A stretch of DNA of 64,000 nt from HK1 sp965215295 (lineage in GTDB: Bacteria; Pseudomonadota; Gammaproteobacteria; HK1), in the NCBI GenBank assembly GCA_965215295.1, contig OZ244045.1, positions 2,728,001-2,792,000 on the forward strand. Direction: 5' to 3'. Numbering within the stretch: position 1 is the first letter of the stretch; each line of letters begins with the position of its first letter. Below are positions 26,816-35,839 of this stretch, piece after piece. The translations under genes and the position numbers were made by a program. The notes below the pieces were generated by a model, which searched no databases, had not been told where the DNA came from, and saw only the letters and a list, made by a program, of their open reading frames with translations.

Positions 26816-28774
26816 ATGACCAGCCGCATGATGACCACCACCGGAGTGGTGCTCGCCCTCGTCCTGCTGTTCGCGGTGAACATCCTCGCGAGCCGGCTCC
26901 TCGGTCCGGCGCGCATCGACCTCACCGAGAACCGCCTGTTCACCCTTTCGCAGGGAACGCGGGGAATCCTCGCGAGCCTCGACGAGCCGGTGACCCTGCG
27001 GTTCTACCTCTCGCGGCGCGAGCTGGAGCGCGTACCGGGCATCGGGGGCTACGCCGACCGCGTGCGGGCCCTGCTCCAGGAGTACGAGCGGCTCGCCGGC
27101 GGCAAGCTGACGTTGCACGTGATCGACCCCGAGCCGTTCTCCGAGGAGGAGGACCGGGCGGTCGGGTACGGCCTGCGCGGAGTGCCGCTGGGGCTGGACG
27201 AAGGGATCTTCTACTTCGGACTCGCCGGGACGAACTCCGTCGACGACGAGGAAGTGCTCCCGTTCTTCGCGGCGGAACGCGAGCAGTTCCTGGAATACGA
27301 CGTGACCAAGCTCGTGTACAACCTCTCGAGCCCGAAGCAGAAGGTCGTCGGCCTGCTGAGCTCGCTGCCCATCGAAGGCCAGGGGCTTCCGATGCAGGCC
27401 GCGATGGGAGGCATGGGCGCGCCGCCCTGGATGGTGGTCGACCAGATTCGCCAGCTCTTCGAGTTGCGCTCGCTGCACCCGAAGCTCGATGAGGTCCCCG
27501 GGGACGTCGACGTCCTGATGCTGGTCCATCCACAGGCCCTACCGCCCGAGGCGCTCTATGCCATCGACCAGTACGTGCTGCGTGGCGGGCGGGTCGTCGC
27601 GTTCATCGACCCGTATTCGGAGGCGCAGCAGGACGCCATGGCCGGCGGGCTCGTGCCGCCGGCCGCGTCGCGCCGCTCCGGGATCGACGAGCTGCTCTCC
27701 GCATGGGGGGTGACCCTGGGCGAGGATGTGATCGCGGACCTGGAGCTCGCGCTCAAGGTGCGGATGGAGCAGAGCGGGCGCGTGGTGACGTTCGACTACC
27801 CGGTGTGGATGAACGTCACTCCGCGGACCTTCGACCAGGAGGACATCGTCACCGGCAACCTTGCCAACCTCGCGTTCGGCACCCCGGGCCACCTCGAGCC
27901 GGCCGAAGGGGCGACGACCACGTTCACCCCGCTCGTGAGCACCACACCGCGCGCCGCGCGGTTCACGACCGCCCAGGTAGCGGCGGTGACGACGGACCCG
28001 CGTGACCTGCTCGACGAGTACGTCCCGCAGGACCGTGCCTACACGATGGTCGCTCGCGTCTCGGGCAAGGTCGGCACCGCGTTCCCCGACGGGCGGCCGG
28101 CCCCGGAGCCCTCCGAGGACGAGGACGGCGGCGAAACGGCGGCGGCGGACGACGAGGCCGAGCGCGGGGCGGAGTCCGGGGCGAAGCACCTGTCGGAATC
28201 GACCGAGGATGCCCAGATCATCCTGGTGGCGGACGCCGACATGCTCGAGGATCGGCTCTGGGTCGTGGTGCAGGAGTTCCTCGGCAGCCGGATTGCGATA
28301 CCGAACGCCGCCAACGGCACCCTGGTGATCAACGCGCTCGACAACCTCACCGGTTCGGGCGACCTCATCAGCGTGCGCAACCGCGGCGCGTTCACCCGGC
28401 CGTTCACCCGGATAGTGGCGCTCAAGCAACGGGCCGAGCGCACCTTTCGGGTGAAGGAGCTGGAGCTCATCGCGCAGCTCGAGGAGACCGAGCGTCGGCT
28501 CGTGGAGCTGGAGGAGAGCAACCAGGGCAACGACGCCCTGATCCTCACCGATGCACAGCGTGACGAGCTGGTCGGATTCCGCCAGGAGCGGGTGCGGATC
28601 GGCAAGGAGCTTCGCGAGGTGCGGCGCCGGCTTCGCGCCGACATCGAGGCGCTGGAGTCATGGCTGAAGTTCGCCAACATCGGGCTCGTGCCGATCCTCA
28701 TCGGGCTCACCGGGCTGGTGGCGGGGCTGGTGCAGCTCCGGCGGCGGCGGACGAAGACCGCGGCCACGGCCTAG
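26816..28774 (+). CDS. GldG-like ABC auxiliary protein
   Basis: Protein of 652 residues with one N-terminal helix (VVLALVLLFAVNILASRLL), a large extracytoplasmic region starting IDLTENRLFTLSQGTRGIL, and a C-terminal helix (NIGLVPILIGLTGLVAGLV) followed by basic residues. This is the layout of GldG and its relatives (ABC_transp_aux). It carries an acidic Glu/Asp/Ala-rich stretch (around DEDGGETAAADDEAERG) near the middle, and a coiled-coil-like Glu/Arg-rich segment before the last helix. It probably binds the GldF-like permease. Confidence 0.85.
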   Translation: MTSRMMTTTGVVLALVLLFAVNILASRLLGPARIDLTENRLFTLSQGTRGILASLDEPVTLRFYLSRRELERVPGIGGYADRVRALLQEYERLAGGKLTLHVIDPEPFSEEEDRAVGYGLRGVPLGLDEGIFYFGLAGTNSVDDEEVLPFFAAEREQFLEYDVTKLVYNLSSPKQKVVGLLSSLPIEGQGLPMQAAMGGMGAPPWMVVDQIRQLFELRSLHPKLDEVPGDVDVLMLVHPQALPPEALYAIDQYVLRGGRVVAFIDPYSEAQQDAMAGGLVPPAASRRSGIDELLSAWGVTLGEDVIADLELALKVRMEQSGRVVTFDYPVWMNVTPRTFDQEDIVTGNLANLAFGTPGHLEPAEGATTTFTPLVSTTPRAARFTTAQVAAVTTDPRDLLDEYVPQDRAYTMVARVSGKVGTAFPDGRPAPEPSEDEDGGETAAADDEAERGAESGAKHLSESTEDAQIILVADADMLEDRLWVVVQEFLGSRIAIPNAANGTLVINALDNLTGSGDLISVRNRGAFTRPFTRIVALKQRAERTFRVKELELIAQLEETERRLVELEESNQGNDALILTDAQRDELVGFRQERVRIGKELREVRRRLRADIEALESWLKFANIGLVPILIGLTGLVAGLVQLRRRRTKTAATA

Positions 28775-28800
28775 GAACGCGGGCGAGGAGGATACGGTCG

Positions 28801-29946
28801 ATGCGTGGTGGTCGCACGGTTCCGGCTCTCGCGGTCGCGACCCTGCTCGCGGTCGGCGCGGTAGCGTTGATCGAGCGCGGACCGGACTCGGTGGAGCAGG
28901 GCCGGGAGCTGGTCTTTCCGGCGCTGCTCGAGAAGGTGAACTCCGTGACCCGTGTCCGGGTCACCGGACGCGAGGGCGCGTTCACGCTGGCGCGGGACGG
29001 CGAGACGTGGGTCGTCGAGGAGAAGGAGCGCTATCCGGCGGACCCGGACCGGATGCACAGGCTCCTGCTCGGCGCGGCGGGGATGAGGCGGGTCGAGCCG
29101 AAGACGAGCAACCCGGAGCTGTACCCGAAGCTCCGGCTCGAGGATCCGTCCGGCGAGGACGCGAGGTCGGTTCGATTCGTTCTCGAGGATGCGGCGGGCG
29201 CCCCGCTGGCGGACTGGGTGCTCGGCGACCGCCGGCCCTCGAAGGCGGATGCCGGCCGGACCGAGCTGTACGTCCGGGTCGCCGGCGATCCGCAGGCATG
29301 GCTCGTCGACGGCTCGGTCCCCGATGGACCGGCCGTCATCGACTGGCTGGACCGCGAGGTCGCCCGCATCGAGCGCGAGCGCCTGCGCGCGGTGGAGGTC
29401 ACGCACGCGGACGGCACGGTGGTCGCGGTGGACAAGTCGCATCCAGCCGACGCCGACTTCGCGCTGCGAAGCATTCCCGCCGGCCGGGAGGCCGATTCCC
29501 GGTACCGCATCAACGACATCGGACGTTTCCTCGAGGACCTGCGCTTCGAAGACGTCGCGCCGGCGCCATCGCCGGACTTCGCCGGCGCCCCGGACAAGCA
29601 CATGGAGACCACCACGTTCGACGGACTGCGCGTACATCTGGAGACCGTGATGCGCGACGGCGACGCGTGGGCGCGGCTGCGCGCCGAAGTCGACGAGGGG
29701 CTGGTCGAGGCGTCGGGAGGCGATGCCGCGGCCTCCGGCGAGGTCGAGGATGAGCCGATGGACCCGACGAGTGCGCTTCTCCCGCTCGACAGGGTCCGGG
29801 CGGAGGCCGAGAGCCTCAATACGCGATGGAAGGGCTGGGCCTACGAGTTGCCGTCGTTCAAGCGGGACTACATCAACAGGCGCACGGACGACCTTGTCCG
29901 CGCACTCGACGAGACGACCGGGGGGGAGGACGGCGGCGGCTCCTGA
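28801..29946 (+). CDS. DUF4340 membrane-anchored protein
   Basis: Protein of 381 residues with a single N-terminal helix (VPALAVATLLAVGAVALIE) and an extracytoplasmic body. The repeat-like parts SVTRVRVTGREGAFTLARDG and RLRAVEVTHADGTVVAVDK are typical of DUF4340. It follows the GldG-like gene by 26 bases and completes the four-gene operon; the family has no known reaction. The C-terminal TRWKGWAYELPSFKRDYINRR resembles the family's closing motif. Confidence 0.85.
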   Translation: MRGGRTVPALAVATLLAVGAVALIERGPDSVEQGRELVFPALLEKVNSVTRVRVTGREGAFTLARDGETWVVEEKERYPADPDRMHRLLLGAAGMRRVEPKTSNPELYPKLRLEDPSGEDARSVRFVLEDAAGAPLADWVLGDRRPSKADAGRTELYVRVAGDPQAWLVDGSVPDGPAVIDWLDREVARIERERLRAVEVTHADGTVVAVDKSHPADADFALRSIPAGREADSRYRINDIGRFLEDLRFEDVAPAPSPDFAGAPDKHMETTTFDGLRVHLETVMRDGDAWARLRAEVDEGLVEASGGDAAASGEVEDEPMDPTSALLPLDRVRAEAESLNTRWKGWAYELPSFKRDYINRRTDDLVRALDETTGGEDGGGS

Positions 29947-30249
29947 TCGCGGCCCCGCGCAGGTTCGCCCGGAACTCGAAACCCGTCCCCAGCCCGGATT
30001 CCTCATTGGATGGGAGCCGAGAACGTGGTCGCGACGGCGTCGCTTCCGTGTCGCCGGAACGAGAACGAACGGCAAGCCCACAAGCGCAACAGATCCATGC
30101 GCCGAAGGGGCTCGACCGTGATCTGGGCCTTTGGCAGCGTGACCAGGCAATTGCGAATCGGGTCTATTCGTCTGAGCGAAGCCTCCGGACGGAGAGGCTG
30201 GCTGTCGCTTGATCTCTGTGGGTCGGTCGTCTAGGTTGTCATCAACACC
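29947..30249. other. Orphan region upstream of the NYN gene, possible untranslated RNA
   Basis: No convincing gene. Base composition is less GC-rich than the flanks. A short frame at 30010-30234 has no family signature. Because a strong intrinsic terminator follows at 30250-30303, either the ABC operon reads through to it or a small RNA starts inside this stretch; I cannot choose between them. Confidence 0.35.
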
Positions 30250-30303
30250 CCTTGCGGTTTCGACCGCAGGGCGCGGGGCCTCTTCGGAGGCCCCTGCTTT
30301 TTT
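30250..30303 (+). terminator. Tandem UUCG-loop hairpins ending in a T-run
   Basis: First hairpin TGCGGT-TTCG-ACCGCA (30253-30268); second GGGGCCTC-TTCG-GAGGCCCC (30275-30294), followed by TGC and six T. The second is a textbook intrinsic terminator. It ends only 12 bases before the NYN gene ATG, so it could also act as a conditional attenuator of that gene. Confidence 0.85.
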
Positions 30304-30315
30304 GGGCAGACATTG

Positions 30316-30939
30316 ATGCGCACCTACGTCTATGTCGACGGCTTCAATCTCTACTATGGAGCGCTGAAGGACACGGCCTGGAAGTGGCTGGGCCTGCCCG
30401 CGCTACTCGCCAAGATCCTCCAGCCCCAGCATGACATCCTGACAGTCAAGTACTTCACGGCAAGAGTGTCGGGCACCTCCGCCGATCCGTCGAAGCCCCA
30501 GCGACAGGACGTCTATCTCCGCGCCCTGCAGCGGTACCGTCCAGAGGTCAAGGTGTATTTCGGGCATTTCCTCAGCCATCGGGTCAGGGTGCCGCTCGCG
30601 CAGCCGATCGGAAACCGGCGCACGGCGGAGGTAATCCGCACCGAGGAGAAGGGCTCCGACGTCAATCTGGCGGTGCATCTCCTCAACGATGGCTGGTTGG
30701 ACGTCTACGATTGCGCAGTCGTCGTGAGCAACGACAGCGACATCGCAGAGGCGATGCGCCTCGTGAGCCGGCACCACGGCAAGAGGATCGGGTTGGTGAC
30801 GCCCGGGACCGGCCGGCCGTCCCGCCAGCTCATGGTTCATGCGGATTTCGCGAGGCACATCCGGCCGAACGCATTGCGGCAGTCGCAGTTGCCGGATCCG
30901 ATTCCCAGTACGACGATCAGCAAGCCGCTGCGGTGGTAG
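30316..30939 (+). CDS. NYN domain (LabA/DUF88-type) PIN-like ribonuclease
   Basis: Protein of 207 residues with the NYN fold: MRTYVYVDGFNLYYGALKD gives acidic Asp8 and the conserved Asn11. Further acidic residues are Asp115 in EEKGSDVNLAVHLL and Asp140/Asp142 in VVSNDSDIAEAM, the expected metal-binding set. Such proteins are RNases or RNA-processing factors and often occur in accessory DNA. The ATG sits immediately after an intrinsic terminator, and the purine-rich ribosome site is replaced by TTTTTTGGGCAGA. Codon use looks less GC-biased than its neighbours, hinting at acquisition. Confidence 0.85.
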   Translation: MRTYVYVDGFNLYYGALKDTAWKWLGLPALLAKILQPQHDILTVKYFTARVSGTSADPSKPQRQDVYLRALQRYRPEVKVYFGHFLSHRVRVPLAQPIGNRRTAEVIRTEEKGSDVNLAVHLLNDGWLDVYDCAVVVSNDSDIAEAMRLVSRHHGKRIGLVTPGTGRPSRQLMVHADFARHIRPNALRQSQLPDPIPSTTISKPLRW

Positions 30940-31115
30940 GCAGCCTGACGAAAGCGAGCCGGCGTTAGCCTGAAGGAGGGGGCGCGGACTGGGCGATCTC
31001 GGTCGCGAGGTCCCTTCTCCGACCCGGGCCGGGAACGACGCCCTGCGGCGGCGTAGCCGGGAGATGTACACTGCCAGCCACCCCGGTGGACCGGGGGCGC
31101 TTTCGCGCGACGCAC

Positions 31116-31547
31116 ATGGCGATCTTCGTCAACGACCGGATCAGCCTCGCCGAGGACGAGGTGAGCGAGCAGTTCGTGCGCTCCCCCGGGCCCGGCGGGC
31201 AGAACGTCAACAAGCTCGCGACCGCGGTCCAGCTCCGCTTCGATGCGCACGGGTCGAAGTCGCTTCCCGAAGACGTGCGGGTACGGTTGCTCGATCTCGC
31301 GGGAACGCGGGCGACGAAACGCGGCGAGGTCGTCATTACCGCGCATCGGTTTCGCGCCAGGGAGCGCAACCGTGAAGACGCGATGGACCGGCTCGTCTCG
31401 CTCGTTCGCCGGGCCGCGGTGGCGGACACGCCGAGAAAGCCCTCGCAACCGAGCCTCGCATCGAAGCGGCGCCGCCTGGAGGGCAAGCGTCGTCGCTCGC
31501 AGCTCAAGGTGACGCGCCAGCGCCTCGTACCCGACACCGAAGCCTGA
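31116..31547 (+). CDS. arfB: Alternative ribosome-rescue factor B (peptidyl-tRNA hydrolase)
   Basis: Rescues ribosomes stalled on mRNAs without a stop codon. The 143-residue protein has only the RF catalytic domain with GGQ at 27-29 (RSPGPGGQNVNKLATA), and a lysine/arginine-rich C-terminal tail (SKRRRLEGKRRRSQLK) that enters the empty mRNA channel, as in YaeJ/ArfB. The ATG at 31116 gives the usual short N-terminus. It is followed after 16 bases by the NnrU gene. Confidence 0.92.
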   Translation: MAIFVNDRISLAEDEVSEQFVRSPGPGGQNVNKLATAVQLRFDAHGSKSLPEDVRVRLLDLAGTRATKRGEVVITAHRFRARERNREDAMDRLVSLVRRAAVADTPRKPSQPSLASKRRRLEGKRRRSQLKVTRQRLVPDTEA

Positions 31548-31563
31548 CCCGGAGGTGAATCCG

Positions 31564-32229
31564 ATGAAAGACGCCGCCGTCGTCCTCCTCCTCATCGTGC
31601 TCTTCGCATCGAGCCACATGCTGCTGTCGAGCCGCGCCCTCCGGCCCCGGCTGGTCGCGCGGCTCGGGGAGAAGCGGTTCATCGCCGCGTACTCCACCGT
31701 CTCCCTGGCGTTCTTCGCACCGTGCGTCTACTACTACTTCACGCACCGCCACGAGGGACCGCTGCTGTGGTCCGTGCCCGCCTCCGGCGCGATCGAGTTC
31801 CTCCTCGTGCTGGCGAACGTGATCGCCTTCGTGCTGCTCGTGGCCGGAATCATGACCCCGAGCCCGGCGTCGGTGACCGGAGTGCCTCGCGATGAACCGG
31901 CGGGCGTGCATCGGATCACGCGCCACCCGGTGTTCATGGGCATGGGCGTCTGGGCCCTCGCCCATGCCGTTTCGAACGGCCATGCGAGCGACGTCGCGTT
32001 CTTCGGCGGACTCGCCGTGTTCGTCCTCCTCGGCTCCTGGCACCAGGACCGGCGCAAGCTCGCCGGGGGCGACGCGCGATACGAACGGTTCCACACGGCC
32101 ACGGCCTTCCTGCCGTTTACCGGCCGGAAGGCACTGCGCGGGCTGATGGAACTGCCCCCGATGGCGGCGATCATCGGCGTGGCCGTCGCGCTGGTCACGC
32201 GCTACCTGCATCCGTCGATCGGAGGTTGA
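31564..32229 (+). CDS. NnrU family membrane protein
   Basis: Inner-membrane protein of 221 residues with about six helices. GGAGGT precedes the ATG at 31564. Family features include SSHMLLSSRALRPRLVARLGEKRF near the N-terminus and GVHRITRHPVFMGMGVWALAHAVSNG in the middle, the conserved isoprenylcysteine-methyltransferase-like His-Pro motif. NnrU was named in denitrifiers but its role is unproven, and no denitrification genes are near. Confidence 0.85.
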   Translation: MKDAAVVLLLIVLFASSHMLLSSRALRPRLVARLGEKRFIAAYSTVSLAFFAPCVYYYFTHRHEGPLLWSVPASGAIEFLLVLANVIAFVLLVAGIMTPSPASVTGVPRDEPAGVHRITRHPVFMGMGVWALAHAVSNGHASDVAFFGGLAVFVLLGSWHQDRRKLAGGDARYERFHTATAFLPFTGRKALRGLMELPPMAAIIGVAVALVTRYLHPSIGG

Positions 32230-32501
32230 AGGCCCGGAGCCCGCTCGCCCCGGCCCGCATTCCATGACAACGGCCGACCGATTTCCGGCAGAATACGCCC
32301 TTCGCATTCCTTCATGAGCCGCGACTGCGGGTTCCGGCGGCCGTGGAGGCGGCCGGGGTCCGGGCCGGGGTCCATTCGATTGCGGGTTCGTCGGCGCCGG
32401 CGGGATGCTCTTTCGGGAGCGGCGCCGCCCCGGTCACGCCCGACCGCGGCGGGCGCCGGCGCCCATCCCCGCGACGACGAGCCACAGCACGGAGAACGAC
32501 G

Positions 32502-33845
32502 ATGCACGCTACCGAAGGGCCTGTCACCGACCTCCACGAGCCGGCGAGCCCGGCGACGTTCTTCGGCGCCACGCTGGCGGAGACCGACCCCGCGCTCGCA
32601 CAGGGGATCCAGGACGAGCTGCATCGCCAGCAGCACTGGATCGAGCTGATCGCCTCCGAGAACATCGTCTCCCGCGCCGTGCTGGACGCGCAGGGCTCGG
32701 TGCTTACCAACAAGTATGCAGAGGGCTATCCCGGACGGCGCTACTACGGTGGCTGCGAGTACGTCGACGTGGCCGAGAGACTGGCGATCGAGCGCGCCCG
32801 GGAACTGTTCGACTGCGCGTTCGCCAACGTGCAGCCCCACTCCGGGGCCCAGGCCAACCAGTGCGTGATGCTCGCCCTGCTCGAACCCGGGGACACCATC
32901 CTGGGCATGTCCCTGGCCGCCGGCGGACATCTCACCCACGGCGCGGCGCCCAACCTTTCAGGCAAGTGGTTCAACGCCGTGCAGTACGGAGTGCGCCGCG
33001 AAGACGGCCGGATCGACTACGACGAGGTCGAGGCGCTCGCGCGGGAACACAGGCCCAGGCTGATCATCGCGGGCGGTTCCGCCTACCCCCGGATCATCGA
33101 CTTCGAACGCTTCCGCGGCATCGCCGACGAGGTCGGGGCATGGCTGCACGTGGACATGGCGCACTTCGCGGGGCTGGTCGCCGCGGGCGTCCACCCGAGC
33201 CCGTTGCCGCACGCGCACGTGGTCACCTCCACCACCCACAAGACCCTGCGTGGCCCCCGGGGAGGACTGATCCTCGGCAACGACGAGTCGCTGGGCAGGA
33301 AGATCGACTCGGCCGCGTTCCCCGGCCTGCAGGGCGGTCCGCTGATGCACGTCATCGCCGGCAAGGCGGCCGCCTTCGGCGAAGCGCTGAAGCCGGAGTA
33401 CAAGGACTATGCGCAACGGGTCGTCGACAATGCCCGGGCGCTCGCGGACTCGCTCCTCGACCACGGCTTCGGCATCGTCTCCGGAGGCACCGACACCCAC
33501 CTCATGCTGGTGGACCTGCGGCCCAAGGGCCTCACCGGCAAGGCGGCGGAGGAAAGCCTCGACCGTGCCGGCATCACCTGCAACAAGAACGGCGTGCCCT
33601 TCGACGAGCAGAAGCCCACCATCACCTCGGGCATTCGCCTCGGCAGTCCCGCGGCCACGACCCGGGGATTCGGCGTCGCGGAGTTCAGGGAGGTCGGCGA
33701 CCTGATCGCCGGGGTCCTGGAAGGACTGGCGCGACACCCCGACGACAACACGGCGGCCGAGGCCGAGACGCTCCGCCACGCGGAGGCGCTCTGCCGCCGC
33801 TTCCCCATCTACCCGGGAATGAGCATCGCCGGGCATGGGGCCTGA
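32502..33845 (+). CDS. glyA: Serine hydroxymethyltransferase
   Basis: Converts serine and tetrahydrofolate to glycine and 5,10-methylene-THF. The 447-residue protein has the PLP lysine Lys247 in VVTSTTHKTLRGPRGG, ELIASENIVSRAVLDAQGS (substrate and folate contacts), YAEGYPGRRYYGGCEYVD, and VDMAHFAGLVAAG with the cofactor aspartate. GGAGAA precedes the ATG. The N-terminus is about 20 residues longer than in E. coli, so a later start is possible. No glycine riboswitch was recognised upstream. Confidence 0.95.
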   Translation: MHATEGPVTDLHEPASPATFFGATLAETDPALAQGIQDELHRQQHWIELIASENIVSRAVLDAQGSVLTNKYAEGYPGRRYYGGCEYVDVAERLAIERARELFDCAFANVQPHSGAQANQCVMLALLEPGDTILGMSLAAGGHLTHGAAPNLSGKWFNAVQYGVRREDGRIDYDEVEALAREHRPRLIIAGGSAYPRIIDFERFRGIADEVGAWLHVDMAHFAGLVAAGVHPSPLPHAHVVTSTTHKTLRGPRGGLILGNDESLGRKIDSAAFPGLQGGPLMHVIAGKAAAFGEALKPEYKDYAQRVVDNARALADSLLDHGFGIVSGGTDTHLMLVDLRPKGLTGKAAEESLDRAGITCNKNGVPFDEQKPTITSGIRLGSPAATTRGFGVAEFREVGDLIAGVLEGLARHPDDNTAAEAETLRHAEALCRRFPIYPGMSIAGHGA

Positions 33846-33909
33846 AGAGGGCGCGACGGTCCGGCGCGGGACGCTCCGCCCGGACGGCGGATGAGCGGGC
33901 GGACACCCC

Positions 33910-33970
33910 ATTTCTATCAGTTACGAAGAAATTGATAGATTTTGATACATAGGTATCAGCCGTCTCCGGT
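33910..33970. repeat. Single downstream copy of the fic repeat unit
   Basis: Homologous to the central half of the 120-bp units upstream of fic. It contains the dyads TCTATCA...TGATAGA (33913-33939) and TGATAC-ATAG-GTATCA (33943-33958). In the second dyad both arms differ from the upstream copies in compensating fashion. The fic stop codon (33958-33956) and last codons lie inside it. Confidence 0.85.
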
Positions 33971-35302
33971 CAGGGAGCGGATGCGCTCTTCGAGGTCCGG
34001 CGGTACGTCGAATACGTTGGTCTTCTTTCCGGCTTGACGCCGGTCCAGCAGTCCCAGCTCCGCCAGCCGGAGCAGGTCCGCGCGCGCGGTGGCATAGGCG
34101 ACGCGGTGGCTCGTCCGATGTTCCCGGATGGTGTAGCCGGCGTCCGGATGGCGGACCGCATGGGCGAGAAGGGCGAGCTGGCGATGGTTCAGCGCGGTCG
34201 CATGCCTCAGCCTCCGCTCGACCTCCCGGGTCTGCGCGGCCTTCCTCTCGATCCAGGCTTCCAGGTCGTCGAGCGCCCGGAGGATCACCTCGATCTGGTG
34301 AACGATGAAGTAGGTGAGGTCGTTCCCGTCGGTCTCGGTGTGAAGGAAGGCGCGGGCGTACCGGCCCGGAGCTTCCACGAGCTTGCGGCTGATCGATATG
34401 AACTCGAACATCCAGTATTCGTGGCGGAGCATCGCCCAATAGAAGAGCGTGCGCGCCGTCCGCCCGTTCCCGTCCTCGAAGGGATGTTCGTAGGCGAGCC
34501 AGAAGTGGAGCACGATGGCGTGGATGACCGGGTGCAGGAACCCGTCGTCGTTCGGGCCGCGGTTCGCGAAGCGGATCATCCGGTCCAGCCGGCCCGGCAG
34601 CTCTTCCGCGGGTGGTGGAGTGTGGAGGATCCGCTGGTCGCGCTGGTCGACGACCCGGATCCGATCGTCTCCGGGGCGCTGGATGCGGCCCGCGGCCTCC
34701 GGGTCGTCGAGGGTGTCGGACGTCACCATGGCATGGAGCCTCAGCATCCCAGCGAGAGTCAGGGGGTCGTTCCGGATCCGCCGGACGTCCCGCATCGCCC
34801 GATAGTTGTTGAGGATCATGCGTTCGCTGTGGTCCCGCGGGCGCCGGCCCGCGCGGATCATGTGCTCCGCCACCGCCCGCGTCGTCGAAGCGCCTTCCAG
34901 TTGGCTGGAGGTGATCGCCTCCTGGATCAGCGAGTCGACGATGAACCGGTCGCGGGTGTCCGGGTTCGCCACCCCCCCGGGAATACCGATCCGGCCGCGA
35001 AGCTGGCTGTCGATCCGGTGCAGGGCCTCCTGCACGCGATCGGGCAGCATGAAGAAGAAGGGCCGACCGCCGGTATCGAGCAACGGCACCGGGCGGAACT
35101 GGCTTGTCCGGGACAGCTTCACCCCCAGCCACCACTCCTCGTGGCTCAGGCCGGGCGGGGGGTCGAGGTGGCGCAGCCTGTCCCAGTGCAGGTACCGTCC
35201 CTTGACCGTCGCGCGGATGCCTTTGGCCAGAGATGCGAAGAGATGGTGGCCGTGCTCGTCGAGCAGTGCGTCGAGCGGCTTCGGGGCGAGGGGCGGCTTC
35301 AT
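33956..35302 (-). CDS. Fic family AMP-transferase with inhibitory helix and C-terminal winged helix
   Basis: Fic (filamentation induced by cAMP) protein of 448 residues that probably AMPylates a target. The catalytic motif HPFEDGNGRTAR is at 273-284 (His273). An inhibitory motif TSSQLEG (Ser132-Glu136-Gly137) precedes the core, as in class II Fic proteins that keep themselves silent. The C-terminal 80 residues (LALLAHAVRHPDAGYTIREH..., RADLLRLAELGLLDRR) look like a winged helix-turn-helix DNA-binding domain. GGAG precedes the ATG. The gene is bracketed by dyad-bearing repeats: almost three upstream, one overlapping its stop. Self-regulation through them is plausible but unproven. Confidence 0.9.
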   Translation of the reverse strand: MKPPLAPKPLDALLDEHGHHLFASLAKGIRATVKGRYLHWDRLRHLDPPPGLSHEEWWLGVKLSRTSQFRPVPLLDTGGRPFFFMLPDRVQEALHRIDSQLRGRIGIPGGVANPDTRDRFIVDSLIQEAITSSQLEGASTTRAVAEHMIRAGRRPRDHSERMILNNYRAMRDVRRIRNDPLTLAGMLRLHAMVTSDTLDDPEAAGRIQRPGDDRIRVVDQRDQRILHTPPPAEELPGRLDRMIRFANRGPNDDGFLHPVIHAIVLHFWLAYEHPFEDGNGRTARTLFYWAMLRHEYWMFEFISISRKLVEAPGRYARAFLHTETDGNDLTYFIVHQIEVILRALDDLEAWIERKAAQTREVERRLRHATALNHRQLALLAHAVRHPDAGYTIREHRTSHRVAYATARADLLRLAELGLLDRRQAGKKTNVFDVPPDLEERIRSLTGDG

Positions 35303-35340
35303 GGTGGAGCTCCGGCGCGTCGTCCGTCGGGACCGGCCGC

Positions 35341-35693
35341 AATGGCGGGTAGTGACGAGTATCCGTCAATTTCTATCAATTTTGAAGAAATTGATAGATT
35401 TTGATGCATGTGTATCAACCGTCTCCGGCAGCCCGGTCTTCGCCGATGGCGAGCTCCGTCAGTGGCGAGTGATGATGATTATTCATCAGTTTCTATCAAT
35501 TGTGGAGAAATTGATAGATTCTGATGCATGTGCATCAACCGTCTCCGGCGACCCGGGCCTGGTCGATGGCGAGTTCCGTCAACGGCGAGTGATGATGATG
35601 ATTCATCAGTTTCTATCAATTGTGGAGAAATTGATAGATTCTGATGCATGTGCATCAACCGTCTCCGGCGGTCCGGGTCTGGTCGAGGCGGAG
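35341..35693. repeat. Nearly three tandem 120-bp units with AT-rich dyads upstream of fic
   Basis: Units start at 35341, 35461 and 35581; the third is cut at about 35693. Each has a dyad such as TCTATCAATTT-TGAAG-AAATTGATAGA (35372-35398 in unit 1) and a second, TGATGCA-TG-TGCATCA, in an otherwise GC-rich unit. The period of 120 is a multiple of three, so one frame stays open across all copies. The rest of 35303-35839 holds no recognised gene. Confidence 0.92.
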
Positions 35694-35839
35694 GCGGTCC
35701 GGGGTACCGGCGGGGGTCCTCATTCCCTTCCGCGTGGAAACGGCCCTCCGCACGCCCGGGTCCTCCCGGCCGGGCGGACAGCGTCAGGCTGACGCGGACC
35801 GCGGGCGGGCCTTCCGCGTGGGAGCGGATCTCCGCACGC

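Noticed and set aside
30010..30234. Small gene upstream of the NYN gene
   Set aside because: The frame has no ribosome site, no recognisable family and only average codon bias; an RNA or read-through leader is equally likely.
35341..35693. CRISPR array, retron or integron attC array at the fic repeats
   Set aside because: No unique spacers, no reverse transcriptase, no integrase, and no GTTRRRY core sites matching attC.
34806..35792. Protein made of 40-residue repeats encoded by the fic repeats
   Set aside because: The frame is open only because 120 is a multiple of three; there is no ribosome site, and most of it is antisense to fic.
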